The translations under genes were made by a program, and so were the position numbers. Below the pieces are notes generated by a model that searched no databases, had not been told where the DNA came from, and saw only the letters and a list, made by a program, of their open reading frames with translations. From NCBI GenBank assembly GCA_035646395.1, contig DASRPK010000329.1, positions 1 to 21,628 of the forward strand: a DNA stretch of 21,628 bases, read 5' to 3'. The first letter of the stretch is position 1. Each line of letters opens with the position of its first letter. The DNA comes from JABWBJ01 sp035646395. GTDB taxonomy: Bacteria > Gemmatimonadota > Gemmatimonadetes > Gemmatimonadales > Gemmatimonadaceae. Shown here one piece after another: positions 7,156 to 13,939 of the stretch.

Positions 7156-9870
7156 TCAACGCAGGTGCAGGTCGTCGGGGCCGGCGAGACGGCGATAGTG
7201 TGCAGCCGAGTCGGGTTTGCCCCGCAAGTCGAAAAGTCTTGCGAGGGCGTTGAAGGCGCGGCGTACATCCTTATGAGTGTCCGTGGTCCGCGTTCGGAGG
7301 CGACCCAGTGACCAGCGCAACAACGAATCCGCTTCGGCGAAGCGACGCTGCTTCGCGACCACATTGGCGAGCTGAATCACGCTTAACGCAGTGAGTGTCT
7401 CTTCAGGTCCAACAGCGGTGGACCGGATGGAGACTGCCAGTCGGTGCAGGGTCTCGGCGGAATCCAGCGCCCCGCGTAGTGCCAGCATGTCGGCCAGGTA
7501 ACCGATCGCACCACCGTACGCTGCATGGTTGGTGCCCCACGCAGCGCCGTAGATGGCCGCGGCCTCGCGGTCGAGGCGTTCGGCTTCTGCGTTATAACCA
7601 TTGACCGTGAGCACGAGCGCGAGCGCAGTCATCGTGCCGGCGACAGCAGTGTGCGTGGGACCCCAGGTCCGGCGCTCGATATCGAAGGCCTGACGAATGA
7701 GACGCTCGCCTTCCGCAAGCCGGCCGTGTCGCGCGAGCATGAGGCCGGTCTGGCTCATCGTCGAGGCAGTGCCGGGATGTTCATTACCAACCGCGGCACG
7801 ACTCTCTGCCAGCGCGGCGAAATAGAGCGATTCTGCCTCGACGCGGCGGTCGGGCCGTTCATCAACGAGATCGGCGAGCCGGAGAAGTGTCCCCGAGCGT
7901 CCCGGGTGTGGAGACGGAAATAAACGCCGTCCGATTTCGAGCGCTTCGCGTAACGAGCGTTCGGCTCTGTCGCTGTCTCCGCGCCTCCAGTAGATGGCGG
8001 CCAGCCGTTCCAGGTCGGCGACCATTCCCGAATCGGTGCCGGTGCGCCGGCGCACGTTGACGGCTTCGAGTGCATACCGCTCCGCCTCCGCCACCTGGCC
8101 GAGGTAAATCGCCAGGCCGGCGACCTGACCCAGGCTGGCCGCGACGTCGGGATGATTCTCCCCCAACGCGGCCCGCCTGACGAGAAGCGCCTCACGAGCG
8201 AGGGTATCGGCCGCGGTGTACCGTCCCTGTCGCCTGTACATGTTTGCCAACTCGCTGGCGGAAGCGGCGGTGGCGGGGTGCGCGGGACCAAGGTGCGTGC
8301 GCCGCAAGGTCAATGCGCGCTGGAGCAGGTCAGTGGCGCGGGTGAGGTCGTCGCGCATCGCGTGCACACGCCCCAGGCCTTCGAACATTCTCGCCTGGGC
8401 CAGTGGTGCGTCGCCCAGTCGTTCGGCGCGGGCCACGCCGCGTCGCAGGAGGTCAGACGCATTCAGCGTGTCGAGACGCCCTTCGGCAGGATCGCTCGCC
8501 TCGAAGAGACTGACCAGGAACGCCGTCACCGCCTCGGATTCGCCTAACGCGCTCTGGGACTGGATCAATGCAGCGGCCGCGCGGTCGCGTTCGCGGGCAG
8601 CCACGGATGCCAGGCGCAGCGCGACACCAGCGCCGACGAGCAGCAGTACGACGCTGGCGGCGGCGAAGAGTGCGGCGGCCTGATGGCGGCGGATCATCTT
8701 CTCGACCCGATACCAGCGATTGCCGCGCTGGGCCGTCACCGGCAGCCCGTCGAGATACCGGCCTACGTCCTCGGCGAGCAATTCGGCCGAACCATAACGA
8801 CGACCGGGTTCCTTCCGGAGTGCGTTCGCCACGATGGCATCGAGGTCACCACGCAAGCGACGCGCGAGTTTCTCCGTTGTCGTGTCGCGCGCGGCGGCCG
8901 CCTCCTCTGATGCAATGGAGGTACTGAGTCGATCCGGCTCGCGCTCGCACACCACTTCGAACACTTCGCGCGGAGAGTCGGTGGTGATGCGATGGGCCAG
9001 TCGTCCCGAGAGGAGCTCGTAGAGCAGGAGGCCCAGCGTGTAGACGTCGCTGGCAGTGGTGAGCGTGTCGCCGCGGACCTGTTCCGGGCTGGCGTAGGCC
9101 GGCGTCATGAGCCGGAACGCGGTATGCGTTACCGGCTGTTCCTGGCCGCTCAGGCTCGGATTCAGCAGCTTGGCGATCCCGAAGTCGAGCAGCTTCACGT
9201 CGCCCGCACTGGTGACGAGGACGTTGCTCGGCTTGAGGTCGCGATGCAGGACGAGGTTCTGGTGCGCGTGGTTGACCGCGGCGCACACGGCCATGAACAG
9301 CTTGAGCCGGGCCTCGACACCCAGGCGGTGGCGATCGCAGTACTCGGTGATCGGCAATCCGTCGACGTATTCGATGACGAGATACGGCAACTGGCCGTCG
9401 GACACGCCACCATCGAGCAGTTGGGCCACGTTAGGGTGCGACAGCGAGGCGAGGATCTGTCGCTCCGCGAGGAACCGGCGATGCATCTCTTCCGTGTCGG
9501 CGCTGGCGCGCAACACCTTCACCGCGACGCGCTGGCGGTAATGGCCGTCGTCGCGCTCGGCGAGGTACACAACGCCCATGCCACCCCGTCCGAGCTCGCG
9601 CAACACGCGATAGGGTCCGATGCGCCGGCCGGTGGAAGGATCGCGCCTTGCGATGGAGAGCGGGACATCGAGCACACCCTCCTGTTCGTGCGCCGCGAGG
9701 AGAAGTTCAACCTCGCCGCGCAGCGCTGCATTGGCCTCGCAGCGTGTCGCGAGCCACGCGGCGCGTCGGCCAGCGGGCACGTCCAGCGCTTCCTCGAAGA
9801 TCGCCTCGATCTGCGCGCGCTCGTCAGGCGTCGGTACGGCGCCCGGCGGCCCGGGGGCGCGGGCGCTCAC
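7156..9870 (-). CDS. Transmembrane Ser/Thr protein kinase with TPR sensor tail (module 1)
   Basis: The protein has 904 residues. Residues 14-66 are a helical leader, and the kinase domain spans about 85-375. It has a glycine loop GRGGMG (94-99), catalytic Lys118 in AVKVL, HRDLKPSN (from 209), DFG (229-231) and an APE-like SPEQVRGD. An active RD-type kinase is expected. A single membrane segment follows (about 398-420), then roughly 480 residues of kinesin-light-chain-like TPRs with repeated HP[DA] turns (LGPAHPATAAS, LGENHPDVAAS), probably extracytoplasmic. The GTG start at 9870 overlaps the upstream sigma-factor stop as GTGA, so translation is coupled. Its partner is therefore the ECF factor at 9867-10469. 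A second kinase with the same architecture lies at 13940-16594. Confidence 0.95.
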   Translation of the reverse strand: MSARAPGPPGAVPTPDERAQIEAIFEEALDVPAGRRAAWLATRCEANAALRGEVELLLAAHEQEGVLDVPLSIARRDPSTGRRIGPYRVLRELGRGGMGVVYLAERDDGHYRQRVAVKVLRASADTEEMHRRFLAERQILASLSHPNVAQLLDGGVSDGQLPYLVIEYVDGLPITEYCDRHRLGVEARLKLFMAVCAAVNHAHQNLVLHRDLKPSNVLVTSAGDVKLLDFGIAKLLNPSLSGQEQPVTHTAFRLMTPAYASPEQVRGDTLTTASDVYTLGLLLYELLSGRLAHRITTDSPREVFEVVCEREPDRLSTSIASEEAAAARDTTTEKLARRLRGDLDAIVANALRKEPGRRYGSAELLAEDVGRYLDGLPVTAQRGNRWYRVEKMIRRHQAAALFAAASVVLLLVGAGVALRLASVAARERDRAAAALIQSQSALGESEAVTAFLVSLFEASDPAEGRLDTLNASDLLRRGVARAERLGDAPLAQARMFEGLGRVHAMRDDLTRATDLLQRALTLRRTHLGPAHPATAASASELANMYRRQGRYTAADTLAREALLVRRAALGENHPDVAASLGQVAGLAIYLGQVAEAERYALEAVNVRRRTGTDSGMVADLERLAAIYWRRGDSDRAERSLREALEIGRRLFPSPHPGRSGTLLRLADLVDERPDRRVEAESLYFAALAESRAAVGNEHPGTASTMSQTGLMLARHGRLAEGERLIRQAFDIERRTWGPTHTAVAGTMTALALVLTVNGYNAEAERLDREAAAIYGAAWGTNHAAYGGAIGYLADMLALRGALDSAETLHRLAVSIRSTAVGPEETLTALSVIQLANVVAKQRRFAEADSLLRWSLGRLRTRTTDTHKDVRRAFNALARLFDLRGKPDSAAHYRRLAGPDDLHLR

Positions 9871-10469
9871 GGCACCGGTTCCTCATTCAGCCACCGGTTC
9901 AACCAGGCGCGGGCCTTGACCCAGTCGCGGCGCACGGTGCGGGTGGTCACGCCTAACGATTCGGCGATCTCGTCATCATCCAGTCCACCAAAGAACCGGC
10001 ATTCGACGACCTGCCGCTGGCGCGGATCGAGGCGCTCGAGGGCGTCGTCGAGTGCCAGGATCGTCACCGGATCCAGCTCGGTCATCCATGCCGCGTCAGT
10101 CAGGGTCGTGCGGATCCACGCCGGCCCGCGTTTCTCCGCGCGGCGCTCGCGGGCATGGTCCACCAGCACCTGCCGCATCGCGTGCGCGGCGATGGCGAGG
10201 AAGTGGGCCCGGTCCGCGGCTCGCGGCGCGTTGCCCGCGAGCTTGATGTAAGCCTCGTGAACAAGCGTGGTGGGCTGGATCGGTGGTTCGCCATGTTCGC
10301 GCGCGAGCTGACGGCGCGCGACCCGGCGCAGGTCCTCGTACACAAGCGGCAACGCACGATCCAGTGCGGCACGGTCACCGGGGACTGCTGACTGGAGGAT
10401 ACGCGTGACTTCGCCCGCAGATGTGCCGGAGGAGAGGGGTGACTCGGAGGATTCCTCGAACAGCGGCAC
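9867..10469 (-). CDS. ECF sigma factor, TIGR02999-like, paired with kinase 1
   Basis: With the GTG start at 10469 the protein has 200 residues, usual for the family. The frame stays open to 10646 with no good start. Residues encoded upstream of 10469 come from GC repeats and look artificial; GTG 10556 is another candidate. Region 2 includes LPLVYEDLRRVARRQL and PTTLVHEAYIKL. Region 4 includes LDPRQRQVVECRFFGGL and the helix-turn-helix DDEIAESLGVTTRTVRRDW. The region 2.2 segment has threonines (Thr67, Thr68) where classical ECF factors have acidic residues (AEDLVQE). No anti-sigma factor gene is adjacent; instead a kinase overlaps by 4 bases. Regulation by phosphorylation is inferred. Confidence 0.92.
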   Translation of the reverse strand: MPLFEESSESPLSSGTSAGEVTRILQSAVPGDRAALDRALPLVYEDLRRVARRQLAREHGEPPIQPTTLVHEAYIKLAGNAPRAADRAHFLAIAAHAMRQVLVDHARERRAEKRGPAWIRTTLTDAAWMTELDPVTILALDDALERLDPRQRQVVECRFFGGLDDDEIAESLGVTTRTVRRDWVKARAWLNRWLNEEPVP

Positions 10470-10497
10470 GGGGGTCCCGGCTAACGGTCCATAATCG

Positions 10498-10518
10498 TCC
10501 CGCGGTCGGACCGCGGGA
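10498..10518. promoter_or_regulatory. Perfect 9-bp inverted repeat upstream of ECF sigma 1
   Basis: TCCCGCGGT (10498-10506) and ACCGCGGGA (10510-10518) form a perfect inverted repeat with a 3-base spacer, 29 bases upstream of the chosen GTG start of the sigma factor at 10469. It could be a protein-binding dyad in the promoter or a very stable hairpin in the leader RNA. If the sigma factor started at 10556 it would instead lie within the coding region. Confidence 0.5.
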
Positions 10519-10572
10519 GACTGATCGCTCAGCAATGTGCGGTCTCCGCGCGCCACGCGACAAGCCGGGAAA

Positions 10573-10609
10573 GGGCGGGGGCAGGGGGCACGGGGCACGG
10601 GGCACGGGG
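10573..10609 (+). repeat. G-run tract with three tandem CACGGGG units (potential G-quadruplex)
   Basis: Six runs of three to five G (10573-10575, 10577-10581, 10584-10588, 10592-10595, 10599-10602, 10606-10609) are separated by loops of 1-3 bases. The last three are exact tandem heptamers CACGGGG from 10589 to 10609. The plus strand meets the standard G-quadruplex pattern. It lies in the divergent 243-bp region between the sigma factor and the DUF3455 gene, the longest gene-free stretch in the window. Confidence 0.7.
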
Positions 10610-10712
10610 CATGTCCGCGGAAGGCACGAATCCACGCAGTACTCAATAACAGGAATACCGTTTAGCTGAGTCCACGGCGGCGCGCGCGCCGCATCTATCC
10701 GGAGATGAAGAG

Positions 10713-11288
10713 ATGAAGAAGCCTGCACTGCATTGGCTGGGACGCTCTCTGGCAGTTGTCATAGTTGGTGCCCTACTGACCGGGTGTGCCGGCGAAGCAC
10801 CCGTCGGTTTGAATCAGAAGGTTGTCACAATTGCGGCATCCGGGGCCGTTGTCCCGGATCTGGGCATCTGCGCCGACGTGAAGCCACCAGCGGGAAGTAC
10901 CGTGGTCTATCACGTGTACGCGCGAGGTGTCCAGATCTACCGTTGGAACGGCACGAGCTGGGCCCCCGTTGGACCTTCGGCGCAGTTGTTCGCTGATCCG
11001 AACGAGCGCGGTCTGGTTGGCATCCACTATGGTGGTCCGACGTGGGAGACACTGAGTGGGTCCAAGGTCGTCGGCGAGGTCGCGAAGCGATGCACATACG
11101 ATCCGTCGGCAGTTCAGTGGTTGCTGCTTACCGCGAAATCTGCGGAAGGGCCCGGTGTCTTTCGCCAAGTCAAATACATCCAGCGACTGAACACCGTAGG
11201 CGGCATCGCCCCGTCCTATTCGGGAAGTGCAGGGCAGGAAGTCGAGATCCCCTACTCCACGGAATACTTCTTCTATCGCGGGCGGTAA
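10713..11288 (+). CDS. DUF3455 family lipoprotein
   Basis: The protein has 191 residues. The N-terminus is a lipoprotein signal (LAVVIVGALLTGC) with an LTGC lipobox and Cys25 as the lipid attachment site. The body matches the DUF3455 pattern: VYARGVQIYRWNGTSW, the block GIHYGGPTWETLSGSKVVGEV, WLLLTAKSAEGPGVF, and YIQRLNTVGGIAPSY ending in STEYFFYRGR. Family members are secreted proteins of unknown function found in bacteria and fungi. The ATG at 10713 has GGAG at 10701-10704. It is divergent from the sigma factor/kinase unit and is followed by an intrinsic terminator, so it is probably its own transcription unit; its promoter must lie in 10610-10700. A plausible but unproven regulatory target of the neighbouring sigma factor. 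Confidence 0.88.
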   Translation: MKKPALHWLGRSLAVVIVGALLTGCAGEAPVGLNQKVVTIAASGAVVPDLGICADVKPPAGSTVVYHVYARGVQIYRWNGTSWAPVGPSAQLFADPNERGLVGIHYGGPTWETLSGSKVVGEVAKRCTYDPSAVQWLLLTAKSAEGPGVFRQVKYIQRLNTVGGIAPSYSGSAGQEVEIPYSTEYFFYRGR

Positions 11289-11310
11289 CTGATTCACGAG
11301 GCGTCATCGA

Positions 11311-11354
11311 AAGGGCCTCCGCGTCATGCCGACGTGGAGGCTCTTGCCATTTTT
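11311..11354 (+). terminator. Intrinsic (Rho-independent) terminator after the DUF3455 gene
   Basis: A 15-bp stem (11311-11325 with 11331-11345, two G-U pairs, no mismatches) with a 5-base ATGCC loop is followed by GCCA and a T run at 11350-11354. This is a textbook plus-strand terminator 23 bases after the DUF3455 stop. It separates that gene from the hydrolase-TPR gene starting at 11426, which then needs its own promoter within 11355-11410. Confidence 0.8.
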
Positions 11355-11410
11355 CAAAAACGATGAGGGACGGTGCAGGCATTTCCGGCATAAGGAAGCA
11401 CGAATGACCC

Positions 11411-11422
11411 AATAAGGAGGGA
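11411..11422 (+). promoter_or_regulatory. Strong Shine-Dalgarno site of the hydrolase-TPR gene
   Basis: AATAAGGAGGGA, containing a full AGGAGG core (11415-11420), lies 5 bases before the ATG at 11426. It is the strongest ribosome-binding site in the window and fixes the start. High translation of this exported protein is expected. Confidence 0.75.
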
Positions 11423-11425
11423 TTC

Positions 11426-13936
11426 ATGCTTCCGAGACTGCTTCGTGCCCTGGCGACCATTGCGGTCGCCACAGCACCGCTTCATGCCCAACAACTGCCA
11501 TCGCACCACAAAGCCAATGCGGAACCGGTCCGCGTCCAGCGAGTCCGTTTAAGCACTGGTGTCGAGCTCGAGGTCGCCGAGCGTGGCCGCCCCGACGGCC
11601 AGCCCGTCGTCTTCCTCCACGGCTTCAGCGATTCCCGATTTTCGTATTCGCTCCTCGTGCCTCATCTCCCCGAGGAGATTCGCGCCATCGTGGTGACGAT
11701 GCGCGGTCACGGCGAATCGGATAAACCCGCCTGCTGTTTCCGCATCTCCGATTTCGCGGCCGATGCCATCGCGCTGCTCGATGCGCTCGGCATTCGGCAG
11801 GCGACGCTTGTCGGCCACTCGCTAGGCAGCTTCGTCGTCCAGCGGGCCGCAGCCAATCATCCCGACCGTATTGCACGACTGGTGCTCGTGGGCTCGGGCT
11901 ATGCGACGCACACCCAACCAGTCGCCGGGCTTCGCAGCGAGGCTGCGACACTCGCCGATCCCATACCGCTGGAGTTCGCGCGCGATTTCCAGCAAAGCTC
12001 AATTGCGATCACGGTCCCACCGGCCTTCTTCCAGCAGGTAGTGGCGGAAAGCCGTAAAGTCCCGGCGCGGATCTGGCGTGCCGTGCTCGATGATCTCGTC
12101 CAGAACGACGCTCCCGTGAATCACGCGAAGTTCGGCGTGGCCACCCTGATCATCTCGGGGAAACGGGATGCATTCTGGGGTCCGGAGCACTACGACTCCC
12201 TGGCGCGTGCCATACCCGGGGCCAGGCTCCTTGTCTACGAAAAGAGCGGTCATGCGCCTAACTGGGAAGAGCCAGAGCGAGTGGCTCGTGACATAACTGC
12301 CTTCGTCCTCGGGCCTGAAACGCCAACGCGGGGTCGGGAGCAACATTCCAGCGCCCATGAACATGAGTCGCCGAAATCGGCTGGTCCGATGCCGTTGCTG
12401 GAAGGACTGGGCGACTGGCGCATGCGGGTGACTACGTCATCCTCCGACGCCCGCCGGTACTTCGACCAGGGGGTCCGCCTCATCTACGCCTTCAATCATG
12501 ACGAGGCCGTTCGCTCGTTCGAGCGCGCGGCGGAGCTCGATCCGGCCTGCGCGTTATGCTTCTGGGGCGCCGCGTACGCGTTAGGCCCGAACATCAATCT
12601 CCCTATGGATCCGGCGGCGGAGCCGCGGGCGCTGGCGGCGGTCCGGAATGCCGTTTCGGTGAAGTCCAACGCGACCGCCCGGGAGCGTGCGTTGATCGAG
12701 GCGTTGGCGGTACGCTATGGCGAGCCGGCCGGTGCTGCGCGCGCCTCGCGAGACAGCGCATTTGCCAACCGGATGCGACGGGTGGCCCAGCAATATCCCG
12801 ACGATCCGGACATCCAGGTGATCTTTGCGGACGCGATGCTGAACCTGCGGCCCTGGAACCAGTGGACGCGCGACGGCAAGCCGCAGCCCGGGACGATGGA
12901 ACTCGTCGCCGCACTTGAACGCGTGATCGCCCGCACCCCTGATCATGCTGGTGCCTGCCATCTCTACGTGCACGCCGTGGAGGCGTCGAATACACCGGAA
13001 CGCGCACTGCCGTGTGCAGAGCGGCTGCCGAAGCTGATGCCGGGCGCGGGGCATGTCGTGCACATGCCGGCGCACGTGTTCCTGCGCGTTGGCCGATACG
13101 AAGAAGCGGCTCGCGCCAACATCGCGGCGGTAAACGCGGACGGGAGATACTTCGCGTCGCGCGTCGTGCCCGATGGGATCTATCCGATGTTCTATGCGCC
13201 CCACAACCTGCATTTCCTCTGGGCTACGTACCTGTTGTCGGGGCAGAAGGCGAAGGCACTCTCCACTGCCCGTGCGCTGCAGGAAAGGGTGAAGCCGGCT
13301 GATGCGAGAGCCGTGGCCTCTCTCGAGGGTTTTCTGGTGTCAGAGGCGCTGGCGTTGGCACGTTTTGGTGACTGGGATGCCATTCTGCGGCTCCCGCAGC
13401 CTCCGGCCGAGTTGCGATTCGTGCGCGCGATGTGGCATTACGCTCGCGGGATGGCGTGGGCAGCGACGGGTCAGTCCCGCAACGCGGCAGCAGCGCTCGA
13501 CAGCCTGCTCGGAATAGCCTCGTCGACACCTAACGACGTCATCATCATACTGAACTCTGCGCCGGCGCTCATGAACGTCGCAGCCGACGTGCTGAAGGGT
13601 TCGATCGCTGCGTCCGAACGGAAGTATGACGCTGCCGTTGCACACTACCAGTCAGCGGCCAAGAAGGAAGACGCGCTGACCTATGACGAGCCGCCACCAT
13701 GGTACCATTCCGCCCGCAACTTCCTCGGCGAAGCACTGCTCAAGGCGGGGCGTGCGGCGGAGGCGGAGCGGGCGTTCCGCGAGGATCTGCGCTTCGTACG
13801 TGAAACGGGATGGTCACTCGATGGTCTGGAACGCGCGCTCAGGGCGCAAGGAAAGGAGAAGGACGCGGCGGCAGTTGCAAAACGGCGAGCGAAGGCGTGG
13901 CAATACGCTGACGTCACGCTGCGGCGCGGCGGCTGA
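11426..13936 (+). CDS. Exported alpha/beta-hydrolase fused to a histidine-rich TPR domain
   Basis: The protein has 836 residues and a signal peptide (LLRALATIAVATAPLHA, cleavage near AQQ). Residues 40-300 are an alpha/beta-hydrolase: FLHGF at 63-67 (oxyanion hole), GHSLGS with nucleophile Ser132, Asp248 in GKRDAFWG and His276 in SGHAPNW complete the triad. A linker at about 300-325 follows, then TPR repeats to the end (FDQGVRLIYAFNHDEAVRSF, residues 346-365, is the first). The TPR part resembles a family of free-standing exported TPR proteins of about 550 residues with no assigned role. It has a dense histidine cluster: H507, H512, H516, H543, H546, H550, H593, H596, plus C375/C378. Likely an esterase or epoxide-hydrolase-like enzyme on a TPR scaffold outside the cytoplasm; substrate unknown. 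The stop is 3 bases from the convergent kinase 2 stop. Confidence 0.92.
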   Translation: MLPRLLRALATIAVATAPLHAQQLPSHHKANAEPVRVQRVRLSTGVELEVAERGRPDGQPVVFLHGFSDSRFSYSLLVPHLPEEIRAIVVTMRGHGESDKPACCFRISDFAADAIALLDALGIRQATLVGHSLGSFVVQRAAANHPDRIARLVLVGSGYATHTQPVAGLRSEAATLADPIPLEFARDFQQSSIAITVPPAFFQQVVAESRKVPARIWRAVLDDLVQNDAPVNHAKFGVATLIISGKRDAFWGPEHYDSLARAIPGARLLVYEKSGHAPNWEEPERVARDITAFVLGPETPTRGREQHSSAHEHESPKSAGPMPLLEGLGDWRMRVTTSSSDARRYFDQGVRLIYAFNHDEAVRSFERAAELDPACALCFWGAAYALGPNINLPMDPAAEPRALAAVRNAVSVKSNATARERALIEALAVRYGEPAGAARASRDSAFANRMRRVAQQYPDDPDIQVIFADAMLNLRPWNQWTRDGKPQPGTMELVAALERVIARTPDHAGACHLYVHAVEASNTPERALPCAERLPKLMPGAGHVVHMPAHVFLRVGRYEEAARANIAAVNADGRYFASRVVPDGIYPMFYAPHNLHFLWATYLLSGQKAKALSTARALQERVKPADARAVASLEGFLVSEALALARFGDWDAILRLPQPPAELRFVRAMWHYARGMAWAATGQSRNAAAALDSLLGIASSTPNDVIIILNSAPALMNVAADVLKGSIAASERKYDAAVAHYQSAAKKEDALTYDEPPPWYHSARNFLGEALLKAGRAAEAERAFREDLRFVRETGWSLDGLERALRAQGKEKDAAAVAKRRAKAWQYADVTLRRGG

Positions 13937-13939
13937 TCC

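Noticed and set aside
8992..10251. Long plus-strand open frame (419 codons) opposite kinase 1 and the sigma factor
   Set aside because: It lies wholly antisense to two genes with clear kinase and sigma motifs; its translation is Arg/Ala/His-rich with no recognisable domain, as expected for the complement of GC-rich coding DNA.
10470..10646. N-terminal extension of ECF sigma 1 to the ATG at 10646
   Set aside because: It would translate the CACGGGG repeats into Pro/Cys/Arg-rich sequence not seen in this sigma family; a start near 10469 gives the usual length, though this is not proven.
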